Positions 1-8,977 of a DNA stretch of 64,000 nucleotides are shown one piece after another; the first letter of the stretch is position 1, and every line of letters begins with the position of its first letter. The stretch is from the NCBI RefSeq assembly GCF_000019785.1, contig NC_010524.1:868001-932000 (forward strand), given 5' to 3'. Origin of the DNA: Leptothrix cholodnii SP-6 (lineage in GTDB: Bacteria; Pseudomonadota; Gammaproteobacteria; Burkholderiales; Burkholderiaceae_C). Position numbers and translations under genes: made by a program. The notes under the pieces were generated by a model. The model saw only the letters and a list, made by a program, of their open reading frames with translations, was not told the origin of the DNA and searched no databases.

Positions 1-137
1 TTCAGGACAAGAGCTCGGGTTTCCGGCGCGATCTTTCCCTGGTTGCGCATGACGCGCGAGACCGTCATCGCCGAGACGCCGGCCTTCTCCGCGACGTCCT
101 TGATCGTGACCTTGCTGTGAGGGCTGTTTTCTTGCAT
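1..137 (-). CDS. LacI-family transcriptional regulator, N-terminus only (runs off the window)
   Basis: Only the first 45 codons are present; the rest lies beyond base 1. Reading from the ATG at 135-137 gives MQENSPHSKVTIKDVAEKAG, followed by VSAMTVSRVMRN. This is the classic LacI helix-turn-helix (TIKDVAxxAGVSxxTVSRVxxN) and its first hinge residues. Members bind a palindromic operator as dimers and respond to a sugar or sugar-derived ligand. It is the last gene of the minus-strand run receptor - GH3 - MFS - lacI, a usual place for a local regulator. The two TGTTAWCGATAACA palindromes at 5501 and 11082 are typical LacI-family operators and are its likely targets. The ligand cannot be told because the sensor domain is missing. 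Confidence 0.9.
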   Translation of the reverse strand, partial: MQENSPHSKVTIKDVAEKAGVSAMTVSRVMRNQGKIAPETRALVL

Positions 138-153
138 GGAAAGGCGTGTGCTT

Positions 154-173
154 GGCGCCCGCCGGCGGGCGCC
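154..173. repeat. Perfect 20-bp GC palindrome between the MFS and lacI genes
   Basis: GGCGCCCGCCGGCGGGCGCC is self-complementary over 20 bases. It lies after the MFS stop (242) and just ahead of the lacI start (137), with no T-tract on either strand. As RNA it would form a strong stem near the lacI ribosome binding region. It could be a weak terminator, an mRNA end-stabiliser or chance in GC-rich DNA. Confidence 0.4.
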
Positions 174-241
174 GGACAGACGAAGTGCGCGAGCATAGAC
201 GGTCTGCCGGACCGCCTTGCCGTCGTCGCGCCCCCGCGCGT

Positions 242-1501
242 TCAGCGCACCTTGCGGATCGGAATGATCGTGACCGCGCCGAGCACGGCGTACACCGCAG
301 CGGCCGTGAAGAGCACGCTGTAGTCCGGCGTGGTCTGTCCACCGGCGAACAGGAACAGCGGGGCAATGGCGGGTGCCAGTGTCTGCGGCAGGGTTCCCGC
401 CACGTTCATGACGCCGAGATCCTTGGCCGCGTTGTTCTTCGCGTCCGGCAGGACTTCGGTGACCAGCGCGACGTCCACCGCGAAGTACACGCCGAAGGAC
501 AGGCTCATGACGCAGGCGCCCAGCAGGAAGGCGTCGTAGTTCGTCGCCCGGGCGATGATCAGCAGGCCGACACCGTAGAGCACCGCCGAGGTCCAGATGA
601 AGATCTTGCGCCGGCCGATGATGTCCGACAGCCAGCCGGACAGGAAACTGCTCGCGATCTGGATGGCCGAGGCGATCAGGTTGACCTTCACCATGATGCC
701 GGGCACTTCAGCGGCGCTGTAGCCCAGGCGGTCCATCAGGAAAAACACCTGATAACCCAGGAAAGTCGCCAACGCGAAGAAGAAGAACAGGCGGCTCAGG
801 AAAGCCCAGGTGAAGTCGGGAAAGGCCATCGGGTTGAACGCGAAATCCCGCAGCATCTGGCCCAGGCTGAAGGGCGCGACGGTTGCCGGATCGGTGACCT
901 TGTCGGTATAGGACATGCACAGCATCGCGATCGTCACCAGCAGGATGGCCGGCGCGAGCAGGAACATCAGCTGCGCATGGCCCTGCGCCGCGTTGACGAG
1001 GGCGAAGCCGGAAATGATGCCCGCTGGCACGCACATGCCGATCGCGCCGCTGACCATGCCGCGCTGACCTTCGGGGATCTGGTCGGGCAGCAGGGCCATC
1101 AGGGCGGCGGCCACGGCGTTCATGCCGAGCTGAGTCAGGCACCAGCCGACGATCATCGTGTTGACCCCGCCGATGGAGATCAGCCACAGGCCGAAGAAGC
1201 CGATCAGGCCGCCGGCGACCATCCAGGACTTGCGCCGGCCGAATCGGGTCACGGTGCGATCGCTGAAATAGCCGGCGACCGGGTTGGCGAAGATCGCCAC
1301 GATCGCGCCGATGCCCAGCAGCAGGCCCAGGGTGCTTTCCTTGTTCTGCGGCGCGATCTCGGCGACCCGCAGCGCGATGGTCATCATCGGCGGCGTCAGC
1401 AGGGCCATCGTCAGGGCCCAGTAGGCCAGCACGATGGTGAAGATCAGCGCCCAGGAGGCATGAGGCGAGCTGGCGTGGGCGGGCGAGGTGAGGGTCGTCA
1501 T
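242..1501 (-). CDS. MFS transporter, probable sugar permease
   Basis: A 419-residue inner-membrane protein with about twelve hydrophobic segments. The cytoplasmic loop after the second helix reads SDRTVTRFGRRK, the MFS motif A. It starts 9 bases after the GH3 stop, so the two are translated from one message. In this context it would take the product of the TonB-dependent receptor across the inner membrane and deliver it to the cytoplasmic glycosidase. The family includes the MFS and GPH-like sugar porters often paired with TonB receptors. The exact substrate is not visible in the sequence. Confidence 0.85.
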   Translation of the reverse strand: MTTLTSPAHASSPHASWALIFTIVLAYWALTMALLTPPMMTIALRVAEIAPQNKESTLGLLLGIGAIVAIFANPVAGYFSDRTVTRFGRRKSWMVAGGLIGFFGLWLISIGGVNTMIVGWCLTQLGMNAVAAALMALLPDQIPEGQRGMVSGAIGMCVPAGIISGFALVNAAQGHAQLMFLLAPAILLVTIAMLCMSYTDKVTDPATVAPFSLGQMLRDFAFNPMAFPDFTWAFLSRLFFFFALATFLGYQVFFLMDRLGYSAAEVPGIMVKVNLIASAIQIASSFLSGWLSDIIGRRKIFIWTSAVLYGVGLLIIARATNYDAFLLGACVMSLSFGVYFAVDVALVTEVLPDAKNNAAKDLGVMNVAGTLPQTLAPAIAPLFLFAGGQTTPDYSVLFTAAAVYAVLGAVTIIPIRKVR

Positions 1502-1510
1502 GGATGTCTT

Positions 1511-3175
1511 TCAGAAGTGCGCGTCAGCCAGGCCGCAGAACGCGTCGACCGGACTCTTGCCCGTGAAACGGCTGCGTCCCAGCAACTTGTCGACGACGGC
1601 CCGCTGGATGTCGGGCGTCGGCGTGTAGGCGTTGATCAGGCAGGGAACCCGCGGCGCGTCGTACAGGTAGTACGGATGCCCGAAGGAGATGAAGACGGTG
1701 GGCGTGTCCCACCAGAGCCGTGACATGCCGGGCATCGTGCCGCCGTGCAGCCGGGCCCAGTCGATGAAGAGCCTCGACTTCATGAGCTGCGATTCCTGCG
1801 CGAACACGTAGAGGATCAGGTCGTGTGCCTTGCAGATGCTCAGGTCGTCGGTCTGCGGGTCGAAGACATGGACCTCGAAACCTTCGGCCGCGAGAAGCCG
1901 ATCCAGCTGGATGCGGAACGATTCATCGCCGCCCAGCGGATGGACGTTTTCCTCCTTGAACATCAGGATCTTGCGGACCTTGTGGTCCAGCGGCACGATG
2001 CCGTGCACGTCCTTGACGAGGGTGGGCGACAGGTCCGACAGACGCGCCATCACCGCCTTGTGGGCCGGCGAGCCGATCAGGCCGGCGTCGACTGGCGCTG
2101 CGGCCTCGGCACGGTGCAGGTTCATGCGGGCCTTGAGTCCCAGCACGCGCGCCAGTGCCGCGTCGATGCGCTGCTGGCTGAGCGCGCCGCTGCCGGCGGC
2201 TTCCAGCAAGGTCTCGATGTCGGTGTCGACCGACGGCGAGAACAGGATCATGTCGCAGCCGTTCTCGATCACCTCGGGCAACCATTGCCGGCGGCTGCCC
2301 CAGCTTTCGAGGCCGCCCATCAGCGTGGCGTCGGAGACGATCAGACCGTTGAACTGCAGCTGCTCGCGCAGCAGCGTCTGGTTCAGGTGCCGCGAGATCG
2401 AGGCCGGTCGATAGAGCTCGATCGACGACAGACCGGCGCGACGCAGATAGTCCGGAAACGCGATGTGCGCCGACATGACCGACAGCACGCCCGCGTCGAT
2501 GGCGCGGGCATACAACTGCCCGAACACCGCCGTCCATTCCTCGACCGTCATCGGGTTGATGGTCGTGACGAGGTGCTGGTCCCGGTCGTCGAAACCCTCG
2601 CCGGGCCAGTGCTTGGCGGTGGTGGCGATGCCGTGGTCCTGGAAGACCTGGATGTGCAGTCCGGCCAACTGCGCGATCAGGTCCGGATTGCTGCCGTAGG
2701 AGCGGGTTCCGACGATCGCGCTCTGGAATTTCTGGTTGACGTCCAGGACCGGCGAGAAGGTCCAGTTCACGCCCAGCGAGGCGAGTTCCGCCGACAGCAT
2801 CCGCAGAGCCTCGCCATAGGTATCCAGGCAGGCGGCGGCGGCACAGCCGAGCTGATTCGGGAACGTGGTCGTCAAGTGCCCGCTGGTGACGCCGCCTTCG
2901 AGGTCGGCCGATACCAGCGGACGGATGCGCGAGGCCTTGCGTGCCGCGTCGATGACGCTGCGACAGGCATCGGGATCCGAGAAATTGATGACGGTGACCG
3001 CGCCGAGCTGGTGCCGCTCGACCAGCTCGATCGCCTCTTCGTCACCGGGCAGGATCTGGAGGTTGATCAGCTGCCCGATCTTCTCTCGCAGCGTCAGGCC
3101 GTCGATGGTGTTGCAGACCCACTCGACCTGTTCCTCGTCCAGATCGAATGGCGCCTGGCGCAGGATGTCTTTCAT
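1511..3175 (-). CDS. Glycoside hydrolase family 3 protein, NagZ-like
   Basis: The N-terminal TIM barrel is GH3. It has SADLEGGV for substrate binding, KHWPGEGFDDRDQH matching the NagZ-type K-H-[FW]-P-G-x-G-x4-D-x-H loop with its His/Asp acid-base dyad, and IVSDATLMGG carrying the nucleophile Asp. NagZ-like enzymes cleave beta-N-acetylhexosaminides, sometimes by phosphorolysis. The protein has about 554 residues, so about 200 extra C-terminal residues follow the barrel. There is no signal peptide, so it should act in the cytoplasm. ATG at 3173-3175 is chosen; a GTG six codons upstream (3191-3193) is possible, and neither has a clear Shine-Dalgarno. It sits between the receptor and the MFS permease. 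Sugar specificity is inferred only from the loop motif. Confidence 0.85.
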   Translation of the reverse strand: MKDILRQAPFDLDEEQVEWVCNTIDGLTLREKIGQLINLQILPGDEEAIELVERHQLGAVTVINFSDPDACRSVIDAARKASRIRPLVSADLEGGVTSGHLTTTFPNQLGCAAAACLDTYGEALRMLSAELASLGVNWTFSPVLDVNQKFQSAIVGTRSYGSNPDLIAQLAGLHIQVFQDHGIATTAKHWPGEGFDDRDQHLVTTINPMTVEEWTAVFGQLYARAIDAGVLSVMSAHIAFPDYLRRAGLSSIELYRPASISRHLNQTLLREQLQFNGLIVSDATLMGGLESWGSRRQWLPEVIENGCDMILFSPSVDTDIETLLEAAGSGALSQQRIDAALARVLGLKARMNLHRAEAAAPVDAGLIGSPAHKAVMARLSDLSPTLVKDVHGIVPLDHKVRKILMFKEENVHPLGGDESFRIQLDRLLAAEGFEVHVFDPQTDDLSICKAHDLILYVFAQESQLMKSRLFIDWARLHGGTMPGMSRLWWDTPTVFISFGHPYYLYDAPRVPCLINAYTPTPDIQRAVVDKLLGRSRFTGKSPVDAFCGLADAHF

Positions 3176-3208
3176 ATTGTTTGGTTCGATCACCAGGTGG
3201 GCGGACGA

Positions 3209-3238
3209 GGACGGGGCCTGGCGAACCAGGCCCCGTCC
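3209..3238 (-). terminator. Strong intercistronic hairpin between the receptor and GH3 genes
   Basis: A perfect 13-bp stem (3209-3221 with 3226-3238) is closed by the tetraloop CGAA. It lies 9 bases after the receptor stop and 33 bases before the GH3 start. No U-tract follows on the minus strand. It is more likely a 3'-end stabiliser or partial terminator that keeps receptor mRNA higher than GH3/MFS mRNA than a full stop of transcription. Confidence 0.6.
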
Positions 3239-3246
3239 GGCGTGCG

Positions 3247-5448
3247 TCAGAAGCGGAACGTGGCGCGGGCGCCCAGCGTGCGCGGCTCGCTCATGTAGCC
3301 GTAGTTCGCACCGAAGAACGCCACCGAGCCCATCAGCTGCGACTTGTTCTCGATGTTGCGCACGTAGAACTGGACGTCCATGGAATCGTCCTCGGCGGCC
3401 CAGGTCAGCGAAGCGCTCGACTTCGTGTACGCCTTCTGCGTGAACTGGGTCGGAGCGACAGCAACGTCACCGGTATCGGTCGTCACGTAGGACGCCGAGT
3501 ACTTGGTGCCCAGGTAGCCGGTCAGGCGTGCGCCCGATTCGAGGTTCCAGTTGTGCGTGTATCCGACGTTCAGCGTGACCGTGGGCGTCTTGTCGAGCTT
3601 CTTGCCCGCATAGTCGGTGCCGTTCGGCGTGGTGTAGTTCTTGTACTTCGCCTCGAGCAGTCCCAGGGCGGTGTCGATCCGGCCCGCGCTGCTCACTCGG
3701 TAGCGCGCGGAGACCTCGACGCCGTCCACAGTCGCCTTGCCGGTGTTGGTCGTCTTGCTCTGTCCGTTGACGATGCCCGACTTCTGCATGTCGCTGTAGT
3801 CGTAATGGAAGACCGATGACGTGAGTTGCAGGGCGTTGTCGAAGAACTTGCCATTGAGACCCGCTTCATAGGCGGTGATCTTCTCCGGCGCGTAGATCAG
3901 GCTGGGATCGGCGCGGGTATCGCCGTCGTTGAAGCCGCCCGACTTGAAACCGGTCGAGATGCTGGTGTAGAGCATCTTCGTGGCCGAGATGTCGAGTTCA
4001 TAGCCCAGCTTGTAGGTTGAGCTGCGCCACGAGGCATCGCCAAAGAGGGGCGTCGCCGCGTTGCCCGGCGTCGCCGTGTTGTAGTCGACGCCGCTGAACG
4101 ACAGCACCTGCTGGCTGTTGCGGGATTTTTCGTCGGCCGTGTGGCGGGCGCCGACGATCACGCGGGAGGTATCGTTCAGGCTGTAGGTCGCTTGGCCGAA
4201 CAACGCCTTGGAATCGTTCTGGATCAGGTAATCCTGGAACTGCAGGCCGGGATAACAGGCAGCAAAACCACCGCACTGGTCAGGACCGAACGGGGCCGGT
4301 CCGGGGGCGGGGCCGAAGAGGTAGAACGGTGCGTTGCCGTCGAGCTGGCCGTCCTTGCCGGTTTCCTTGTACTGGAAGTAGCCGGCCACCCACTGCAGGG
4401 GTGAGGCGGTGTCGTTCGAGGACAGTCGGATCTCGTGCGAATTCTGTTCGAAAGTGAACTTGGTCAGCAGGATCAGCGGTCCGGTTGCGTAGTCTTCCTT
4501 GTTCTTGGTGTTGCGCTGGCCGTAGATGTAGGTCAGGTTGGCAAAACCAAGGTCGGATTTCAGCTCGGTCTTGAAACCGCTGGCCTTGTCGTTGAACTTG
4601 CCCTGGATCAGGACGCCCGTATCAACCAGCTTGTCGGGAATGCCGGCGGTCAGGTTGTAATAGTTCGGGCCGGTGGTCTTGTTGGTGCTCTGGTCGTACG
4701 AGACATTCAGACTGGTCTGCGGCGAGATTTTCAGCAAACCCTGCAGTCGGAACGAATCGGTGTGGACGCTGTCCTGGTTTTGGGTGAAACCGTTGGTGGC
4801 GGTCTTCGTTTCAGAATAACCATCCCGGCGGTTGGTCGAAAATGCCGCGCGCAGTGCCAGCGAATCATTGACCGGCAGGTTATAGGCACCGTCGACACGT
4901 TTCTGGCCGAGATTACCCACGTCGACCGAGACGAAACCTTCGCGCTTGTTGGTCGGGGCCTTGGTGATGACGTTGACGACGCCGGCATTGGCGTTGCGGC
5001 CATACAGCGTGCCCTGTGGGCCGCGCAGAACCTCGACGCGTTCGATGTCGAAGAACGCGGAACCCGCGCCCGACATTCTTCCCAGATAGATGCCGTCGAT
5101 GTGAAAGGCCGCAGCCGGCTCGCCCAGGGCGGTGGTGTTGGTGTTCTCGATGCCGCGGATGTTGACCACCACGCTGCTGTTGCCGGCCTGGCTGATCTGC
5201 GTGTTGGGCATCAGGTCCGTCAGCGCCTTGGCGTCGGTCACGCCCTTTTCACGGATGTCGTCGGAACTCACCGCCGAAAGGGATGCGCCAACCTTCAGTG
5301 CAGATTGGGTGACCTTGTTGGCGGTCACCACGACTTCGGCATCCTGGGTCGAGGCATCGGTATTCTGGGCATTCGCGACAAAAGACGCCTGGGCCGCCAG
5401 AGCACCCAGCACCGCGACCACCAACGGTCGCTTCTGGAAAATCATCAT
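3247..5448 (-). CDS. TonB-dependent outer-membrane receptor
   Basis: A 733-residue precursor. The first ~27 residues are a signal peptide ending ...VANAQ. A TonB-box-like stretch (AEVVVTAN) follows, then the plug with VNIRGIEN, DGIYLGR and ERVEVLRGPQGTLYGRNA. The rest is a 22-strand-type barrel ending in RATFRF, with the terminal aromatic beta-signal. It moves a scarce large substrate across the outer membrane using TonB-ExbBD energy. The start is the ATG at 5446-5448, which has GGAGA 6 bases upstream; an in-frame ATG at 5460 has no ribosome site. It leads the GH3-MFS-lacI operon and lies directly behind the palindrome at 5501-5516. The substrate is probably a glycoside, judged from the neighbours only. 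Confidence 0.93.
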   Translation of the reverse strand: MMIFQKRPLVVAVLGALAAQASFVANAQNTDASTQDAEVVVTANKVTQSALKVGASLSAVSSDDIREKGVTDAKALTDLMPNTQISQAGNSSVVVNIRGIENTNTTALGEPAAAFHIDGIYLGRMSGAGSAFFDIERVEVLRGPQGTLYGRNANAGVVNVITKAPTNKREGFVSVDVGNLGQKRVDGAYNLPVNDSLALRAAFSTNRRDGYSETKTATNGFTQNQDSVHTDSFRLQGLLKISPQTSLNVSYDQSTNKTTGPNYYNLTAGIPDKLVDTGVLIQGKFNDKASGFKTELKSDLGFANLTYIYGQRNTKNKEDYATGPLILLTKFTFEQNSHEIRLSSNDTASPLQWVAGYFQYKETGKDGQLDGNAPFYLFGPAPGPAPFGPDQCGGFAACYPGLQFQDYLIQNDSKALFGQATYSLNDTSRVIVGARHTADEKSRNSQQVLSFSGVDYNTATPGNAATPLFGDASWRSSTYKLGYELDISATKMLYTSISTGFKSGGFNDGDTRADPSLIYAPEKITAYEAGLNGKFFDNALQLTSSVFHYDYSDMQKSGIVNGQSKTTNTGKATVDGVEVSARYRVSSAGRIDTALGLLEAKYKNYTTPNGTDYAGKKLDKTPTVTLNVGYTHNWNLESGARLTGYLGTKYSASYVTTDTGDVAVAPTQFTQKAYTKSSASLTWAAEDDSMDVQFYVRNIENKSQLMGSVAFFGANYGYMSEPRTLGARATFRF

Positions 5449-5500
5449 CGTTGTCTCCATATGGGTCAGAAATTATTCATGACATGTCACGTCAACCAAT

Positions 5501-5516
5501 ATGTTAACGATAACAT
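5501..5516. promoter_or_regulatory. LacI-type operator upstream of the TonB receptor operon
   Basis: ATGTTAACGATAACAT is a 16-bp palindrome with one central mismatch and the CG centre typical of LacI-family sites. It lies 53 bases upstream of the receptor start. Three bases further upstream on the minus strand is CATAAT (5520-5525), a possible -10; no good -35 was found. An operator over the start point would give repression. A near-identical site lies at 11082-11099. Confidence 0.75.
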
Positions 5517-5621
5517 GTGATTATGCTAGGACACCCAAAAGGTCCTGGCATTGGTGTTATCCCGGGCGCGGCAGAATGTTTTGTGGCCGTTTTGCACGGC
5601 CTCGGGAAAACGAGCGGATAA

Positions 5622-6473
5622 TTACCCTGAAGTGGCAAAAAAGAACTTTTCCAGCAACGGGTTGAAAATCTCGGCCTGCTCGATCTGCGGGGCATGTCCA
5701 CATTCATCGAAAATCTCCAGGGTGGCGCCCGCGATGCGTTCCTTGAAGACCTCGGCGTGGCTCACTGGCAGGAACAGATCCTGGCGACCCCAGACGATCA
5801 GGGTCCGGCAGCGGATGGCCCGGGTCTTTCTCTCCAGGGATTCGAGGTCGGCCTTGCGGAAACCCCAGATGTTCATCATGGCCAGGACCGTCTGGCGGTG
5901 GCTGCGCTGGGCTTGCGGCGATTGCGCATCAGCGAACTTCTGTCGCACGCGATCCTCGGTGAGTTTCCCGGAATCGTGGAACGCGGCCTGCCAGCCTTGC
6001 CGGAACTCCTCGTAGGTCGGCTTGCGCATGAATCGCCAGAGCAGTGGCAAGGTGCTGATCCGCATGGGCTTGGGGGCCTCGCGACCCGCGCCCGCCGAAT
6101 CGACCAGCGTCAGCGTCTTGATGCGATGCGCGGCCAGGTCGGTCAGTTCGATGGCGACCTTGCCGCCAAACGAGTTGCCCGCGACGTGAAAGCCATCGAT
6201 GTGCAGCCCGTCCATCAAGGCGAGCAGTTGCCGGGCCTGGCTGCGCGCGGTGTAGTCGAAGTCCGTCGGCTTGTCGCTGCTGCCGAATCCGACCAGGTCG
6301 ACCGCGATGACCGTCATCCGGCGAGCCAATGGCTCGATGTTCTCGGACCATTCCAGCGACGAGCAGCCCAGCCCGTGGATCAGCAGAAGGGTCTCGTCGC
6401 CGCGGCCGGCCTTCACGTAGCGCAAGGTGCAGCGGCCGGTCCTGAATTCGTTCATAGTTGGGGCGAAGCTCAT
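5622..6473 (-). CDS. Alpha/beta hydrolase
   Basis: A 283-residue alpha/beta-hydrolase with an oxyanion loop (LLIHGLGCSS), the nucleophile elbow GNSFGG (Ser101), an acid in GRQDLF (Asp232) and His260 in CGHAPQIEQ. The layout matches the MhpC/epoxide-hydrolase-like branch that cleaves esters, lactones or C-C bonds. No signal peptide is seen, so it is cytoplasmic. It starts 3 bases after the stop of the upstream esterase gene and is the last gene of the tonB operon. Its substrate is not recognisable. Co-transcription with a TonB complex and another hydrolase suggests it works on the compound imported by the receptor. Confidence 0.85.
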   Translation of the reverse strand: MSFAPTMNEFRTGRCTLRYVKAGRGDETLLLIHGLGCSSLEWSENIEPLARRMTVIAVDLVGFGSSDKPTDFDYTARSQARQLLALMDGLHIDGFHVAGNSFGGKVAIELTDLAAHRIKTLTLVDSAGAGREAPKPMRISTLPLLWRFMRKPTYEEFRQGWQAAFHDSGKLTEDRVRQKFADAQSPQAQRSHRQTVLAMMNIWGFRKADLESLERKTRAIRCRTLIVWGRQDLFLPVSHAEVFKERIAGATLEIFDECGHAPQIEQAEIFNPLLEKFFFATSG

Positions 6474-6476
6474 GGT

Positions 6477-7304
6477 TCAGATTCCGGAATCGAGCCAGGC
6501 CACATACAGCGACAGCCATTGGTCGGAGGTCGTGCCTTGCTGCCGATTGCCGAAACCGTGGCCGCCCGCCTTGAACAGATGGAATTCAAGCGGTCGACCG
6601 GCGTCTTGCCATGTCTGCAGCAGCCCGAATCCGCTGCGTGAGAACAAGGGGTCATCATTGGCCATCACCGAAAACAGCGGCGGCAGGTGCGACGTGGTCA
6701 GCCGGGGATCGTCCAGGCTGAAATAGATCAGTCCTGCCGAAGCCAGGGCCGGGCGGTACTCGAACCGGTCCAGTGCATCGATGCAGACCTTGGCGCCCGC
6801 GGAGAAACCGACGACGTGGACCTTGCCGGTGGACGGTGCCTCGTGCGCGCGGATCCAGTCGACCGCGGCGATCAGGTCATCGACGGCGGGGCCGGTCTCC
6901 AGATGGGCCTCGGCCTTGCCGAAGCCGCGCGACATCTTGTCCTGATAGAAGGCCTGGCACTCCTGCGCGAACCCTTCGGCATCCGGTCGGGTCGGCTGGA
7001 CGCGGTACTTCAGGACATAGGCCCGATAGCCCAGGCTCGCGAGGTGGCGGGCCACGTCAAACCCTTCATGTGCCATGGCCAGCACCAGCATGCCGCCGCC
7101 CGGCGCCACGATCACCGCCTCACCGCGCGCGGCCACGCCAGCGGGGGGATGGAAGGCGATCAAGGTGGCTTGCCGGACATTGCGGACGACCCGGTCGCCA
7201 CCGAATTCGGTCCACTGGTCGACGGGTGCGTCGGGCACGTTGCCCAGTCGCACTTCATCGATCGCGGGATAGGGGTTGTCCACGTTGGTGGCGGTGAAGT
7301 CCAT
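6477..7304 (-). CDS. Alpha/beta hydrolase of the BD-FAE/acetyl-esterase type
   Basis: 275 residues. The oxyanion region VIVAPGGGMLVLAM replaces the usual HGGG with PGGG. The nucleophile elbow is GFSAGA (Ser168), the acid lies in MANDDPLF (Asp217/218) and the His in AGGHGFG (His249). The family includes acetyl-xylan esterases, feruloyl-type esterases and Axe-like lipases. The ATG at 7302-7304 is chosen because the 74 codons upstream are Arg/Cys/Pro-rich and run into the TPR gene. It is co-directional with the tonB operon. De-esterification of an imported decorated glycoside would fit; that is inference. Confidence 0.82.
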   Translation of the reverse strand: MDFTATNVDNPYPAIDEVRLGNVPDAPVDQWTEFGGDRVVRNVRQATLIAFHPPAGVAARGEAVIVAPGGGMLVLAMAHEGFDVARHLASLGYRAYVLKYRVQPTRPDAEGFAQECQAFYQDKMSRGFGKAEAHLETGPAVDDLIAAVDWIRAHEAPSTGKVHVVGFSAGAKVCIDALDRFEYRPALASAGLIYFSLDDPRLTTSHLPPLFSVMANDDPLFSRSGFGLLQTWQDAGRPLEFHLFKAGGHGFGNRQQGTTSDQWLSLYVAWLDSGI

Positions 7305-7332
7305 GGGTGTTCCGGGCGGTGGGTCGTGCGGT

Positions 7333-8529
7333 TCAGTTCGGCGTGGTCCACAGACCGCCGAGCTCGCGTGCGGTGCTTCCGGGCTTGATCGACGCCAGGG
7401 CTTCGCGGGCCTCCTGGGGCCGGCCCGACAGGGCGAGTGACACGACCAGGTGCAGGCGCAACTCGTCTTCCCGGCGCAGACCGGTGCCCTGCAAGGCCTG
7501 CCGGTACAGCGGCACGGCGGCGGCATGGTCGCCCTTCGAGTGGAGGATCTCGGCCAGCTCGGCCCGCTGTGGTGCCGAGGTCGCGGCTTCGAGCGCCTTG
7601 ATCTGCGCCGCGTCCTCGGCCACCTTGTTCTGGACCGTCTGGCGCAGCTTGTCGAGGGTCAGCCGATCGGCTGCCGAGACGAAGGCCCGGGCCGCCTCAC
7701 CGGCATCGAGCGCGCGTGCGGCCTCCAGCGGATAGCCGGCCTTCAGCGCAAGCTGCGCGTGCTGGACATGGGCCTCGGCGCCGCTCAGCAGCTGGCGGTG
7801 TGCCATCAGCCGGACGACGTCGAGTTCATGGCGCGGGTCGAAGGCGGGCTGTTCCCTTAACTGCGCCAGCAGTTCGCGCCAGTAGTCCTTGTTGGCCGGT
7901 GCGCTGATCACCAGACGCTTGAGCGCGTCGTAATAACCGGCGTTGTTGCCGAGCGATTGTTGCGCCACGGCCAGGGCGGTGGCCTCGGGTTCCGACAGCG
8001 TGACGTTTCGATCGTCGGCCAGCAGGGGCTTGAGGTAATCGACGATGTCTGCGTGCCGCTTCTGGGCGGACAGCGCTTGCAGGTAGAGCGCGCGCGTGCC
8101 GGCCTTGCGGCCACCCTGGTCGAGGTAGAGGCGGGTGGTGCGTGTCAGACCGGCCAGATCGCCCTGGGCGCGCTGCAGGCCGATGAGGATTTCCTGGAAC
8201 GTCAGCCGTTCGGCCGCCGGCACGGACGCATCGACCGACAGGTAGCCGAGCGCCTCGATGGCGCTGGCGTTGTCCTTGGCATGAAGTGCGGCGGTCGCTG
8301 CGACACGCTCGACCGTGGCGCGTTCGAGCTCGCTGAGGTTGGCAATGTTGCGCGCCGCTGCAGCCTGCGCCAGCGCGCCCGACGGATTGCCTGACTTGAT
8401 CAGCTCCTGGGCCGCCTGCAGGGGCTTGGCCACTTCGGCGCGCAGTGCAACCTGCGCATGCGTCGGCAATGTGGTCCACAGGACGGCCGCGACGGCGACC
8501 GCCTGGATGAGTGCACGCGCGTGATTCAT
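7333..8529 (-). CDS. Periplasmic TPR-like repeat protein of the tonB-exb operon
   Basis: 398 residues starting with a signal peptide (MNHARALIQAVAVAAVLWTT, cleavage near THAQ). The rest is all-alpha, Ala/Leu-rich helix-turn-helix repeats like tetratricopeptide or Sel1 superhelices, with no catalytic motif. It starts 9 bases after the upstream exbD stop. TPR proteins encoded with extra TonB-ExbB-ExbD-ExbD sets are known, but their role is poorly defined; they may scaffold the complex or contact the receptor. The function is not known from sequence alone. Confidence 0.75.
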   Translation of the reverse strand: MNHARALIQAVAVAAVLWTTLPTHAQVALRAEVAKPLQAAQELIKSGNPSGALAQAAAARNIANLSELERATVERVAATAALHAKDNASAIEALGYLSVDASVPAAERLTFQEILIGLQRAQGDLAGLTRTTRLYLDQGGRKAGTRALYLQALSAQKRHADIVDYLKPLLADDRNVTLSEPEATALAVAQQSLGNNAGYYDALKRLVISAPANKDYWRELLAQLREQPAFDPRHELDVVRLMAHRQLLSGAEAHVQHAQLALKAGYPLEAARALDAGEAARAFVSAADRLTLDKLRQTVQNKVAEDAAQIKALEAATSAPQRAELAEILHSKGDHAAAVPLYRQALQGTGLRREDELRLHLVVSLALSGRPQEAREALASIKPGSTARELGGLWTTPN

Positions 8530-8538
8530 GCGAATGGC

Positions 8539-8967
8539 TCAGTTGGCGAATTGCTCGGTGCCGACGATGCCCAACTTGTTCAGGCCGTTGCGCTGGGCCG
8601 AAGCGAGCACGGTGGCGACTGCCTCGTACTTGGCCTTGCCCTTGGAGCGGATGTGAAGCTCGGGCTGCGGCTGCATCCGCGCCGACTCGGACAGCTTCAA
8701 TTCGAGCGCGTTGCGGTCGGGCAGTGGTTCGCCGTTCCAGGAGATCACGCTCGATTCGTCGACGTCGATGCGCACGACGAAGGGTTCCACCGTCTTGGGC
8801 GCATTCGTGGGCAATGGAATGTCGAGGTTGACGGCGTGCAGCTGCGCCGGAATCGTGATGATCAGCATGATCAACAGCACGAGCATGACGTCGATGAGCG
8901 GCGTCGTGTTCATGTCTGCGATCACTTCTAGCTCACCGCTCTGGTGACTGCCGATGTTCATGGCCAT
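8539..8967 (-). CDS. exbD: ExbD-type proton-channel subunit (second copy)
   Basis: 142 residues: a short cytoplasmic N-terminus, one transmembrane helix and a periplasmic domain. The helix carries NTTPLIDVMLVLLIM with the essential channel Asp. Together with ExbB it passes protons and powers TonB. The start has AAGG 9 bases upstream. It lies 10 bases after the first exbD. Two adjacent exbD genes suggest a heteromeric ExbD pair, as in Xanthomonas ExbD1/ExbD2. The periplasmic halves of the two copies differ clearly, so this is an old duplication. Confidence 0.92.
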   Translation of the reverse strand: MAMNIGSHQSGELEVIADMNTTPLIDVMLVLLIMLIITIPAQLHAVNLDIPLPTNAPKTVEPFVVRIDVDESSVISWNGEPLPDRNALELKLSESARMQPQPELHIRSKGKAKYEAVATVLASAQRNGLNKLGIVGTEQFAN

Positions 8968-8977
8968 GTGCGTGCCT

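Noticed and set aside
146..1723. 525-residue plus-strand frame
   Set aside because: Antisense to the MFS and GH3 genes; composition is His/Arg/Gln-rich, as expected for the reverse frame of GC-rich coding DNA, and no domain is seen.
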